Under the pieces are notes generated by a model. That model was not told the origin of the DNA. It saw only the letters and a program-made list of their open reading frames with translations, and searched no databases. This document shows positions 16,561 to 24,367 of a stretch of DNA of 64,000 nucleotides, piece by piece. This DNA is from JAKFDI01 sp044508835 (lineage in GTDB: Bacteria; Pseudomonadota; Gammaproteobacteria; Burkholderiales; Burkholderiaceae_C): NCBI GenBank assembly GCA_044508835.1, contig JBIQHD010000004.1:124001-188000 (forward strand). The letters run 5' to 3'. The position numbers and the translations under genes are program-made. Within the stretch, counting starts at the first letter, position 1, and each line of letters opens with the position of its first letter.

Positions 16561-17576
16561 GTACCCGCAGAAAACCGGCGGCGGACGCTGCCGTTCTCGA
16601 CATTGCACGACGCGAGCGCCTGCTCGCGCTCTACCGCACCATGACGCTGGTGCGCCGGGTGGAGCAGGCGCTGAGCACGCTCTTCGCCAACGGCGAGGTG
16701 CCGGGCTTCATCCACCTGAGCGTGGGCCAGGAGGCGATTGCCGCCGGCATTGCCAGTGCGCTGCAGGCGCAGGATTCGCTGGCCACCACGCACCGCGGCC
16801 ACGGCCATGTGCTCGCGCGCGGCATCGACGTGGACGGCTTCTTCAAGGAGATCATGGGCCGTGCCGGCGGGCTGTGCCAGGGGCGCGGCGGCTCGATGCA
16901 CGTGGCCGACCTTCACCTCGGAATCCTCGGGGCCAACGGCATCGTCGGTGCCGGCATCCCGATCGCGCTGGGCAGCGCGGTGGCGCACGCGGTGCGCAAG
17001 ACGCGCGGCGTGGCGGTCGCCTTCTTCGGCGACGGCGCCATGGCCGAGGGCGTGCTGCACGAGACGCTGAACATGGCGGCGCTGTGGAAGGCCCCGCTGC
17101 TGTTCGTGTGCGAGAACAACGGCTGGTCGGAGTTCTCGCCGACCTCGCGGCAGTTCGCGGCGCGGCTCGAGGCGCTGGCCGCTGCCTTCGGCATCGCCTA
17201 TGCGCGCGTGGACGGCAACGATGCGCTCGCGGTGTCCGACGCGGCGCTCGCCGCCACCACCGCGCTGCGCGACGGGCGCGGCCCCTTCGTGCTGGAGTGC
17301 ATCACGCACCGGGTGCGCGGCCACTTCGAGGGCGACCCGCAGAAGTACCGCGCGGCCGACGAGCTGGCAGCCGGCGCAGAGCTTGATCCGCTGCTGCGTG
17401 CCCGCCATGCCCTGGCCGAAGCCGGCGTCACCGCGCAGGCACTCGACGACATCGACCAGGCGACCGACGCGCGCATCGAGGCGGCCGTCACCGCCGCACG
17501 CGCGGATGCCCTGCCGACTTTCGAGAAGGCTCTGCACGACGTGTACACCCCTGCAGCAGACGAGGCCCGTGCATGA
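16557..17576 (+). CDS. TPP-dependent dehydrogenase E1 component, alpha subunit (acetoin-dehydrogenase-like)
   Basis: A 339-residue protein with the E1 alpha core: TTHRGHGHVLARG, GGSMHVADLHLGILGANGIVGAGIP, and the thiamine-diphosphate motif GDGAMAEGVLHETLNMAALW ending in CENN. The form GSMH...GILGANGIVG is closest to acetoin dehydrogenase (AcoA) and pyruvate dehydrogenase alpha chains, less to branched-chain types. The start overlaps the MaoC stop, and its own stop overlaps the E1 beta start, both as ATGA. It would decarboxylate a 2-oxo acid or cleave a 2-hydroxyketone and pass the acyl group to the E2 lipoyl arm. No AcoR or AcoX gene is nearby, so I do not assign aco symbols. Confidence 0.88.
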   Translation: MSTRRKPAADAAVLDIARRERLLALYRTMTLVRRVEQALSTLFANGEVPGFIHLSVGQEAIAAGIASALQAQDSLATTHRGHGHVLARGIDVDGFFKEIMGRAGGLCQGRGGSMHVADLHLGILGANGIVGAGIPIALGSAVAHAVRKTRGVAVAFFGDGAMAEGVLHETLNMAALWKAPLLFVCENNGWSEFSPTSRQFAARLEALAAAFGIAYARVDGNDALAVSDAALAATTALRDGRGPFVLECITHRVRGHFEGDPQKYRAADELAAGAELDPLLRARHALAEAGVTAQALDDIDQATDARIEAAVTAARADALPTFEKALHDVYTPAADEARA

Positions 17577-18550
17577 GCGCTAGCGAGATGCGATACGTGC
17601 AGGCCATCGCCCAGGCGCTGCGCGACAGCCTGCAGGCCGACGAGCGTGTGATCGTGCTCGGCGAGGACATCGCCGCCGCCGGCGGCTCCTTCAAGGCCAC
17701 GCGCGGACTGCTCGAGACCTTCGGCCCCGAGCGCGTGCGCGACACGCCGATCTCCGAGGCGTCCATCGTCTCGGCCGCCGTGGGCGCCGCGCTGAGCGGG
17801 CTGCGGCCGGTGGTCGAGATCATGTTCATGGACTTCGTCACGCTCGCCATGGACGCGCTGGTGAACCAGGCCGCCAAGGCCCGCTTCATGTTCGGCGGCC
17901 AGGGCAGCGTGCCGATGGTGCTGCGCACGCCGCACGGTGGCGGCCTGAGCGCCGGGCCGCAGCACTCGCAGTGCCTGGAGGCGTGGCTCGCCCATGTGCC
18001 GGGGCTGAAGGTGGTGTGCCCGTCGAACCCGCAGGACGCCTATGCGCTGCTGCGCGCGGCCATCGACGATCCGGACCCGGTGGTGTTCGTGGAGCACAAG
18101 GGCCTGTATGCCGGCAAGGGCATGGTGGACACCGCCGCCACCGCGCGCATCGGCGAGGCGCGCATCGTGCGCCCCGGTCGCGACGTGACGCTGGTGAGTT
18201 ATGGCGCGACGGTCGCCGTCTGCCTGAAAGCCGCTGACACGCTGGTGCGCGAAGGTGTCGAAGCCGAAGTGATCGACCTGCGCTCCATCCAGCCCTGGGA
18301 CCGCGCCACCGTGCTGGCGTCGCTCGCGCGCACGCACCGCGCGGTGGTGGTGCATGAAGCCGTGCAGGCCTTCGGCGTCGGCGCCGAGATCGTGGCCTGC
18401 CTCGCCGACGAGGGTTTCGACGAACTCGATGCGCCGGTGCTGCGCGTCGGCGCGCCCTTCATGCCGGTGCCCTTCGCCAGCTCGCTCGAACAGGGTTATG
18501 CGGTGAACGCCGAGGCGGTGATCGCCGCCGTTCGCAAGACCCTCGCCTGA
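17573..18550 (+). CDS. TPP-dependent dehydrogenase E1 component, beta subunit
   Basis: A 325-residue transketolase-like beta chain: VLGEDIAAAGGSFKATRGL, RVRDTPISEASIVSAAVGAALSGLRPVVEIMFMDF, FVEHKGLYAGKG, and the C-terminal transketolase domain with VIDLRSIQPWD and VVHEAVQAFG. It pairs with the alpha subunit, with which it is translationally coupled. The usual E2 gene does not follow directly. An enoyl-CoA hydratase gene is placed 19 bp downstream between E1 beta and E2, an unusual order that suggests a dedicated pathway and not central pyruvate metabolism. Confidence 0.9.
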   Translation: MSASEMRYVQAIAQALRDSLQADERVIVLGEDIAAAGGSFKATRGLLETFGPERVRDTPISEASIVSAAVGAALSGLRPVVEIMFMDFVTLAMDALVNQAAKARFMFGGQGSVPMVLRTPHGGGLSAGPQHSQCLEAWLAHVPGLKVVCPSNPQDAYALLRAAIDDPDPVVFVEHKGLYAGKGMVDTAATARIGEARIVRPGRDVTLVSYGATVAVCLKAADTLVREGVEAEVIDLRSIQPWDRATVLASLARTHRAVVVHEAVQAFGVGAEIVACLADEGFDELDAPVLRVGAPFMPVPFASSLEQGYAVNAEAVIAAVRKTLA

Positions 18551-18569
18551 CCCGAACCGAAGGAATTCC

Positions 18570-19361
18570 ATGTCCACTGAAACCGACCTCGTGCTCATCG
18601 AGCGCCGCGGCGCCGTCGGCCTCTTGACCATCAACCGCGCCAAGACGCTCAACGCGCTCGACGTCGAGACCCTGCTCGCGCTGGAAGCCGCGCTGACGGC
18701 CTTCGAGCGCGATGACGCGGTGCGCGCCATCGTCATCACTGGCGCCGGCGAGCGCGCCTTCGTCGCCGGCGGTGACATCGCCGATCTGGACAGCCGCCAG
18801 GGCTTGGCGCACTACCAGGAGTTCGCCGAGGTCATCCACCGCGTGTTCCGCCGCTTCGAGGTGAGCGACAAGCCGACCATCGGCGCCATCAACGGCTGGG
18901 CGCTGGGCGGCGGCACCGAACTGCTGCTCACGCTGGACATCCGCCTCGTGGCTGAGGAGGCCAAGCTCGGCCTGCCGGAGATCACGCTGGGTCTGTTCCC
19001 CGGCGCCGGCGGCTCGCAGCGCATCATTCGCCAGATTCCGCTGTGCCGCGCCAAGGAACTGATGTTCACGGGCGACCAGATCAGCGCCGCCGAGGCGGTG
19101 TCGCTGGGCCTGTGCAACCGGGCCGTGCCGCGCGCGCAACTGCTGGACGAGGCGATGGCGCTGGCCGCGCGCATCGCCGAGCGCTCGCCGCTCACGCTCA
19201 AGCTGCTCAAGCGCAGCCTGCGCGACGGCGCCGAGATGCCGCTGCCTTCGGCGCTGGCGCACGAGCAGGCCATGATCGGCCTGGTGCTCGACAGCGCCGA
19301 TGCGCACGAGGGCTGCCGCGCCTTTCTCGAAAAGCGCGCGCCCCGCTTCACGGGCCGCTGA
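18570..19361 (+). CDS. Enoyl-CoA hydratase/isomerase (crotonase family)
   Basis: A 263-residue crotonase-fold protein behind a clear AAGGA site. The oxyanion-hole segments are RAFVAGGDIADLD and NGWALGGGTELLL, and the catalytic region LPEITLGLFPGAGGSQRI holds one Glu of the hydratase pair (the E of LPE); GGGTE supplies the other. All signs point to a working hydratase. It lies inside the 2-oxo acid complex genes, between E1 beta and E2. This may be a second hydratase for a straight-chain intermediate, beside the MaoC pair, or a crotonase acting in carbon-carbon cleavage. The substrate is unknown. Confidence 0.9.
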   Translation: MSTETDLVLIERRGAVGLLTINRAKTLNALDVETLLALEAALTAFERDDAVRAIVITGAGERAFVAGGDIADLDSRQGLAHYQEFAEVIHRVFRRFEVSDKPTIGAINGWALGGGTELLLTLDIRLVAEEAKLGLPEITLGLFPGAGGSQRIIRQIPLCRAKELMFTGDQISAAEAVSLGLCNRAVPRAQLLDEAMALAARIAERSPLTLKLLKRSLRDGAEMPLPSALAHEQAMIGLVLDSADAHEGCRAFLEKRAPRFTGR

Positions 19362-19369
19362 GCACCGCG

Positions 19370-20593
19370 ATGCGCCGCGAACTGCTCGTTCCCAAGCTCG
19401 GCCTCACGATGACCGAGGGCACGCTCGTCGAATGGATGGTCGCGCCCGGCCAGGCCTTCCGCGCCGACCAGAGCCTTTTCGTCGTCGAGTCGGAGAAGGC
19501 GGCGACGGAGATTCCGGCCGAGGCCGACGGCGTGCTGCTCGAGATCACCGGCGAGATCGGCGCAACGCTGCCGGTGGGCACGGTGATCGGCTACTGGGAC
19601 GACGGTGAGGCCGGTGAATCCGCCGCCGCACCGGCGGCAACCGGTGCCGTGGCCGCAGCGCCGCCGGCCGCCGAGGCACACGCCGCAGCTCCTTCTGTTG
19701 CAAGCCGGGGGGCCGCAAGCGCCGATGCTTCGCGCGTGCCGGTGACGCCGCTGGCGCGCCGTCTCGCGCAGCAGCGCGGCATCGACCTCGCCGGGCTGCG
19801 CGGCTCCGGCCCGCGCGGGCGCATCCGGGCGCGTGATCTGCCGGAGGCGGGCGCCGCCGCTGCCTCTGCCGTTGTCGCGCCGGTCGCGCCGCCACCCGCA
19901 CCGGCCGCAGGCACGCTGCGCGCGCCGAGCGCCACCGAACAGACCATCGCCCGCCGCCTCACGGCCGCAAAGCAGTCCGTGCCGCACTTCTATCTCGCCC
20001 GCGAGGCCGAGGTGTCGGCACTGCAGGCGCTGCGCGCCGAACTCAACGCGGCGCAGGGCGCGCTGCGTTTCAGCCTCAACCACTTCATCCTCGCCGCGGT
20101 GGGCCGGGCGCTGGCCGCCATGCCCGAGGTCAACCGCGTCTGGACGGACGACGGCATCCTCAACCTGCACGACAGCGACGTCGGCATGGCCGTCGACACC
20201 GAGCGCGGCCTGATGGTGCCGGTGCTGCGCGACCTCGGCCGCCAGCCCCTCGCGGCGGTGGCGCGCTCGGCGAGCACCGCCATCGAGCGCGCACGCGCCG
20301 GGCGGCTCGGCGGCGCCGACATGGCGGGCGGCGCCATCACCGTCTCCAACGCCGGCATGCACGACGTGAGCTACATGACGTCGATCATCAATCCGGGCCA
20401 GTCGATGATCCTCGGCGTGGGCAGCGTGCGCGAGCTGTTCCGCCCCGACGCCGAGGGCCGCCCCGCGCTGCGCCGCGAACTCGGCATGGTGCTGTCGGCC
20501 GACCACCGCGTGCTCGACGGCGTGACGGCGCTGCGCTTCCTGCAGCAGGTCGTTCACGCGCTCGAACGGCCGCTGTCGCTGCTGGTGGCGTGA
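19370..20593 (+). CDS. Dihydrolipoamide acyltransferase (E2) of a 2-oxo acid/acetoin-type complex
   Basis: A 407-residue E2. One N-terminal lipoyl domain with the lipoylation site VESEKAATE (K43), an Ala/Pro linker, a peripheral subunit-binding domain (VTPLARRLAQQRGIDLAGLRGSGPRGRIRARDL, about 123-155), a second linker, then the catalytic domain ending in the active-site motif ADHRVLDG. It starts eight bases after the enoyl-CoA hydratase stop, and its stop overlaps the E3 start. It would take the acyl group from E1 and give acyl-CoA. A single lipoyl domain is usual for acetoin and branched-chain complexes. Confidence 0.9.
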   Translation: MRRELLVPKLGLTMTEGTLVEWMVAPGQAFRADQSLFVVESEKAATEIPAEADGVLLEITGEIGATLPVGTVIGYWDDGEAGESAAAPAATGAVAAAPPAAEAHAAAPSVASRGAASADASRVPVTPLARRLAQQRGIDLAGLRGSGPRGRIRARDLPEAGAAAASAVVAPVAPPPAPAAGTLRAPSATEQTIARRLTAAKQSVPHFYLAREAEVSALQALRAELNAAQGALRFSLNHFILAAVGRALAAMPEVNRVWTDDGILNLHDSDVGMAVDTERGLMVPVLRDLGRQPLAAVARSASTAIERARAGRLGGADMAGGAITVSNAGMHDVSYMTSIINPGQSMILGVGSVRELFRPDAEGRPALRRELGMVLSADHRVLDGVTALRFLQQVVHALERPLSLLVA

Positions 20594-21990
20594 TGTCCCG
20601 ATCCTTCGACCTCCTGGTGATCGGCGGCGGCCCCGGCGGCTACGTCGCCGCCCTGCGCGCCGCGCAGCTCGGCCTGCGCACCGCGCTGGTCGAGCGCGAG
20701 CACCTGGGCGGCATCTGCCTGAACTGGGGCTGCATTCCCACCAAGTCGCTGCTGCACACGGCCGACACGCTGCGCCGCATCCGCCATGCCGGCGAACTGG
20801 GCCTGGGCGTGGGCGAGCCGGTGGTCGACTTCACGCGGGTGATGCAGCGCTCGCGCGAGGTGGCGCAGCGCCTGAACCGCGGCGTGGCCCACCTGCTCCG
20901 GCAGGCGGGCGTGACGGTGCAGGATGGCCACGCGGCGTTCCGTGCGGACCGCAAGGTCGAGGTGCGCGGCAAGGACGGCGCGACGCAGCAACTGGATGCG
21001 AAGCACACGCTGCTCGCCACCGGCGCGCATGCGCGCGGCCTGCCCGCGCTGCCCTTCGACGGCGAGCGCGTGTGGAGCTACCGCGAGGCACTGGCGGCCA
21101 CGCAACGGCCGGCGTCGCTGCTGGTCATCGGCGCCGGCGCCATCGGCCTGGAGTTCGCGAGCTTCTACGCCACGCTCGGCACGCAGGTGACGGTGGTGGA
21201 GGCGCAGCCGCGCGTGCTGCCGGGGGGTGATGTCGAGGTCTCGGCCTTCGTCGAGCAGGCGTTCGTGCGCGAGGGCATGCGTGTGTTCACCGGCACGCGG
21301 ATCGAGCAGGCGCGCGTGCAGGCGGATGCGGTACATGTCGATCTGCACGCGCCCGCCGGCACGCAGACCATCACCGCCGAACACGCGCTGGTGGCCGTGG
21401 GCCTGGCCGGCAACACCGAAGGGCTGGGCCTCGAACACACGCGGGTTCGCGTCGCGAACGGCCATGTCGTGGCCGACGGCTGGGGCGCGACCGACGATGC
21501 CGGCGTCTGGGCCATCGGCGATCTGGTCGGTGCCCCCATGCTCGCGCACAAGGCCAGCCATCAGGCGATGGCTTGCGTCGAGCGCATCGCCGGCCTGCAT
21601 GCCGATGCACCTGCGCCGGCGCCGCTGATCCCGGCCTGCGTCTACAGCCATCCGCAAAGCGCCGGTGTCGGCCTGACGGAAGACGAGGCGCAGGCGCGTG
21701 GCCATGCCGTGCGGGTGGGTCGCTTTCCGCTCGCCGCCAACGGCAAGGCCATCGCCATCGGCGAGCCCGCCGGCTTCGTCAAGACGGTGTTCGATGCGGG
21801 CAGCGGCGCGCTGCTCGGCGCCCACATCGTCGGCCCCGAGGCGACCGAGCTGATCCACGGCTTCACCCTCGCGGCCACGCTGGAGTCGACCGAGGCCGAG
21901 CTGATGGACACCGTGTTCCCGCACCCGACCGTCTCCGAGGCCATGCACGAATCGGTGCTGGCCGCCTTCGGGCGGGCCTTGCACATCTGA
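20593..21990 (+). CDS. lpdA: Dihydrolipoyl dehydrogenase (E3)
   Basis: A 465-residue flavoprotein reoxidising the E2 lipoamide with NAD. It shows the FAD motif VIGGGPGGYVAA, the redox disulfide GGICLNWGCIPTKS, a second Rossmann motif VIGAGAIGLEFASFYATLG, AIGDLVGAPMLAHKA, and the C-terminal HPTVSEAMHE carrying the catalytic His-Glu pair. The ATG at 20593 overlaps the E2 stop; a GTG three bases earlier is possible. With E1 alpha, E1 beta and E2 it completes a full complex dedicated to this cluster, separate from any housekeeping E3 gene. Confidence 0.92.
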   Translation: MSRSFDLLVIGGGPGGYVAALRAAQLGLRTALVEREHLGGICLNWGCIPTKSLLHTADTLRRIRHAGELGLGVGEPVVDFTRVMQRSREVAQRLNRGVAHLLRQAGVTVQDGHAAFRADRKVEVRGKDGATQQLDAKHTLLATGAHARGLPALPFDGERVWSYREALAATQRPASLLVIGAGAIGLEFASFYATLGTQVTVVEAQPRVLPGGDVEVSAFVEQAFVREGMRVFTGTRIEQARVQADAVHVDLHAPAGTQTITAEHALVAVGLAGNTEGLGLEHTRVRVANGHVVADGWGATDDAGVWAIGDLVGAPMLAHKASHQAMACVERIAGLHADAPAPAPLIPACVYSHPQSAGVGLTEDEAQARGHAVRVGRFPLAANGKAIAIGEPAGFVKTVFDAGSGALLGAHIVGPEATELIHGFTLAATLESTEAELMDTVFPHPTVSEAMHESVLAAFGRALHI

Positions 21991-22067
21991 ATCGCTTTCC
22001 CGCCCGTTCGCCGCTGAAGCGTCAGCAGCGAGCGACTCCCTCCCGAGCCAGTGAAAGGAATCTCACC

Positions 22068-23045
22068 GTGTCGACAATGCTCCAACTCCTTCGTGTGGGC
22101 GCGGCTGCCGCGGCCCTCGTCGTCGCCGGCGCGCATGCGCAAGGCCTTCCCGCTGCGGACAAGCAGATGCGCCTGGTGGTGCCGTATGCGGCGGGCGGCA
22201 CGTCCGACATCCTCGGGCGCATGGTCGCCAAGCGCCTGGGCGATGCGCTCGGGCGCCAGGTCATCGTCGAGAACCGCGCCGGCAGCGGCGGCTCCATCGG
22301 CACCGACGCCGTCGTGCGCTCCGACCCGGACGGCAGCACCATCCTGCTGCACAGCGGCGCCATCGCCACCGAGCCGGCGCTCAAGAGCAACCTGCCCTAC
22401 GACGTGACGCGCGACCTCGCGCCCGTGACCACCGCGGTCATCGGCCCGTTCGCGCTGGTGGTGAGCAACGAGCTGCCGGTCAAGTCGGTGCCCGAGCTGA
22501 TCGCCTATGCCAAGGCACATCCCGGCGAGCTGAACTTCGGCACGCCCGGCATGGGCACTTCGGTGCACCTGACGACGGAATACTTCAAGGTCGCCGCCGG
22601 CATCCAGATGACGCACATCCCGTACAAGGGCGCGAGCCTCGCGTTGACGGCGGCGATGAGCAACCAGGTGCAGGTGGTGATCGACCCGCTCGCCACGGCC
22701 AAGAAGTTCGCCGAGGCCGGCAAGCTGCGGGCGCTGGCCGTCACCACGGGCAAGCGCACCGAGCTGTGGCCCGAGCTGCCCACGCTCGACGAAGGCGGTG
22801 TGAAGGGCTTCGACGCGGGCGTTTGGTACGGCCTGTACGTTCCGGCCAAGACGCCGCGCGCCACGGTCGACAAGCTCAACGCCGAGTTCGTCTCCATCCT
22901 GAAGTCGGACGACATGCGCACCTGGCTGAACGGGCAGGGCATGCAGCCGATCGCCGACACGCCGGCGCAATCGGCCAAGTGGCTCGCCGACGACATCCAG
23001 CGCTGGCGCGGCGTCGTCAAGGCGTCGGGCATCAAGATCGAGTAG
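22068..23045 (+). CDS. Bug-family (TctC-like) periplasmic solute-binding protein
   Basis: A 325-residue exported receptor. The GTG at 22068 is chosen because AAGGAA (22055-22060) lies seven bases upstream; the ATG at 22077 is too close for that site. A signal peptide of about 22 residues ends at AGAHAQG. The Bug landmarks are MRLVVPYAAGGTSDILGRMVAKRLG, VENRAGSGGSIGTDAV, and the HIPYKGASLAL segment. Bug proteins bind carboxylates in the periplasm and sometimes feed tripartite tricarboxylate transporters, but no TctA/TctB genes are near, so how it hands over its ligand is unknown. It probably captures the acid degraded by this cluster. Confidence 0.9.
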   Translation: MSTMLQLLRVGAAAAALVVAGAHAQGLPAADKQMRLVVPYAAGGTSDILGRMVAKRLGDALGRQVIVENRAGSGGSIGTDAVVRSDPDGSTILLHSGAIATEPALKSNLPYDVTRDLAPVTTAVIGPFALVVSNELPVKSVPELIAYAKAHPGELNFGTPGMGTSVHLTTEYFKVAAGIQMTHIPYKGASLALTAAMSNQVQVVIDPLATAKKFAEAGKLRALAVTTGKRTELWPELPTLDEGGVKGFDAGVWYGLYVPAKTPRATVDKLNAEFVSILKSDDMRTWLNGQGMQPIADTPAQSAKWLADDIQRWRGVVKASGIKIE

Positions 23046-23068
23046 GCCTCTTCGATACGGAGTACGAC

Positions 23069-24241
23069 ATGGACTTTCGACTCAGCGACGAACAACGCAT
23101 GACGATCGATTCGGCCCGCCAGATCGGCGAGCGCTTCGGTCTGGACTACTGGCGCAAGAACGATGCGGAGAAGGCCTTTCCGAGCGAGTACTGGCGGGCC
23201 GTGTGCGACGCCGGCCTGTGCGGCGTGGCGCTGCCCGTGGAGCACGGCGGCAGTGGCCTCGGCATGCTGGAGATGTCGCTGATCGTCGAGAGCCTGGCCG
23301 CCACCGGCGGCGGCTCGACGGTCGGCCAACTGTTCATGATCAACCCGATCTTCGGCGGCGTGTCGATCTCGCGCTTCGGCAACGAGACGATGCGCCGCGA
23401 ACTGCTGCCCAAGATCATCAGCGGCGAGATCAACTGCTGCATGGCGCTCACCGAGCCCGATGCCGGCACCAACACGCTGGAGATCAGGACCTTCGCCGCC
23501 GCCGACGGCGACGGCTGGGTGCTCAACGGCCGCAAGATCTGGATCACCGGCGTGGCCTCGGCCAGCAAGATGCTGGTGATCGCGCGCACCAAGAAGGTCG
23601 CTGACTCGGCCTCGCGCACCGACGGCCTGTCGATGTTCATGATCGACGTGGCGCGCGAGGGCCTCACGCACACGCCGATCGACAAGCTCGGCACCTGCAC
23701 GCTCGATTCGAGCAGCGTGTTCTTCGACAACGTGCGCATCCGTGCGGACGAGCTGATCGGCACGCTGCACAAGGGCTGGCGCGAGCTGCTGGACGTGCTC
23801 AACACCGAGCGCATCGTCACCACCGCCGGGCTGGTGGGCACCGGTGAACTTGCCATCAAGCTGGCGGTGGACTACGCCAACGACCGCAAGGTCTTCGGCG
23901 ACAAGCCCATCAGCAGCTACCAGGGGCTGCAGTTCCCGCTGGCGCAGTGCCATGTGGAGGTGGAGTCGGCGCGCCTGCTCAACCACAAGGCGGCGACCAA
24001 CTTCGACATGGGCCTGCCCTACGGCAGCGAGGCCAATGCGGCCAAGCTGATCGCCGCGCAGGCGGTGGCGCGCGCCACCGAGCGGGCGATGCAGACCATG
24101 GGCGGCATGGGCTACGCCAAGGAGTACCACGTCGAACGCCTGTGGCGCGACTGCCGGCTGTTCCGCTTCGCGCCGGTGTCCGAGGAAATGATCCTCAACT
24201 ACGTCGCCAACCACGATCTGAAGATGCCGCGTTCGTATTGA
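23069..24241 (+). CDS. Acyl-CoA dehydrogenase, second of the cluster
   Basis: A 390-residue FAD enzyme starting at ATG 23069 behind GGAG. It has MALTEPDAGTNTLEIRTF, WITGVASASKMLVIAR and MGGMGYAKEYHVERLWRDCRLFRFAPVSEEMILNYV; the last segment gives the substrate-base region a form unlike the first enzyme of the cluster (GEGTSEVQ). The two therefore likely act on different acyl-CoAs. The following 126 bp hold an intergenic repeat and then the AMP-forming ligase gene, so the transcript may or may not continue. Confidence 0.9.
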   Translation: MDFRLSDEQRMTIDSARQIGERFGLDYWRKNDAEKAFPSEYWRAVCDAGLCGVALPVEHGGSGLGMLEMSLIVESLAATGGGSTVGQLFMINPIFGGVSISRFGNETMRRELLPKIISGEINCCMALTEPDAGTNTLEIRTFAAADGDGWVLNGRKIWITGVASASKMLVIARTKKVADSASRTDGLSMFMIDVAREGLTHTPIDKLGTCTLDSSSVFFDNVRIRADELIGTLHKGWRELLDVLNTERIVTTAGLVGTGELAIKLAVDYANDRKVFGDKPISSYQGLQFPLAQCHVEVESARLLNHKAATNFDMGLPYGSEANAAKLIAAQAVARATERAMQTMGGMGYAKEYHVERLWRDCRLFRFAPVSEEMILNYVANHDLKMPRSY

Positions 24242-24245
24242 CCCA

Positions 24246-24314
24246 CCCCCGAAGCGCCTTCGGCGCTCCCCCTCAAGGGGCGGCACCGGCGGCCCGGCCA
24301 AGCCGGTTTCGCGG
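24246..24314. repeat. GC-rich intergenic hairpin repeat
   Basis: The stretch between the acyl-CoA dehydrogenase and the ligase gene contains AGCGCC-TTC-GGCGCT and CCCC-TCAA-GGGG hairpins followed by GGCGGCCCGGCCAAGCCGG. This arrangement is typical of intergenic repeats dispersed through Comamonadaceae-like genomes. It may act as an mRNA hairpin. Related GC-rich elements sit before fis (59571-59652) and ruvC (63138-63298), although this copy is not closely similar to them. Confidence 0.55.
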
Positions 24315-24367
24315 CGCCTGCTTGATTGGGGTTGTCTTGTGCGGCGGCGGCCGTAGAAAGGATCGAG

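Noticed and set aside
16557..21990. Calling the complex acetoin dehydrogenase (acoABCL)
   Set aside because: E1 alpha is closest to that type, but there is no acoR activator, acoX or butanediol gene, and the operon context is acyl-CoA degradation. The substrate is left open.
24246..24314. Treating this repeat as a third copy of the fis/ruvC element
   Set aside because: It shares a style of GC hairpins but not a convincing stretch of aligned sequence, so it is listed separately.
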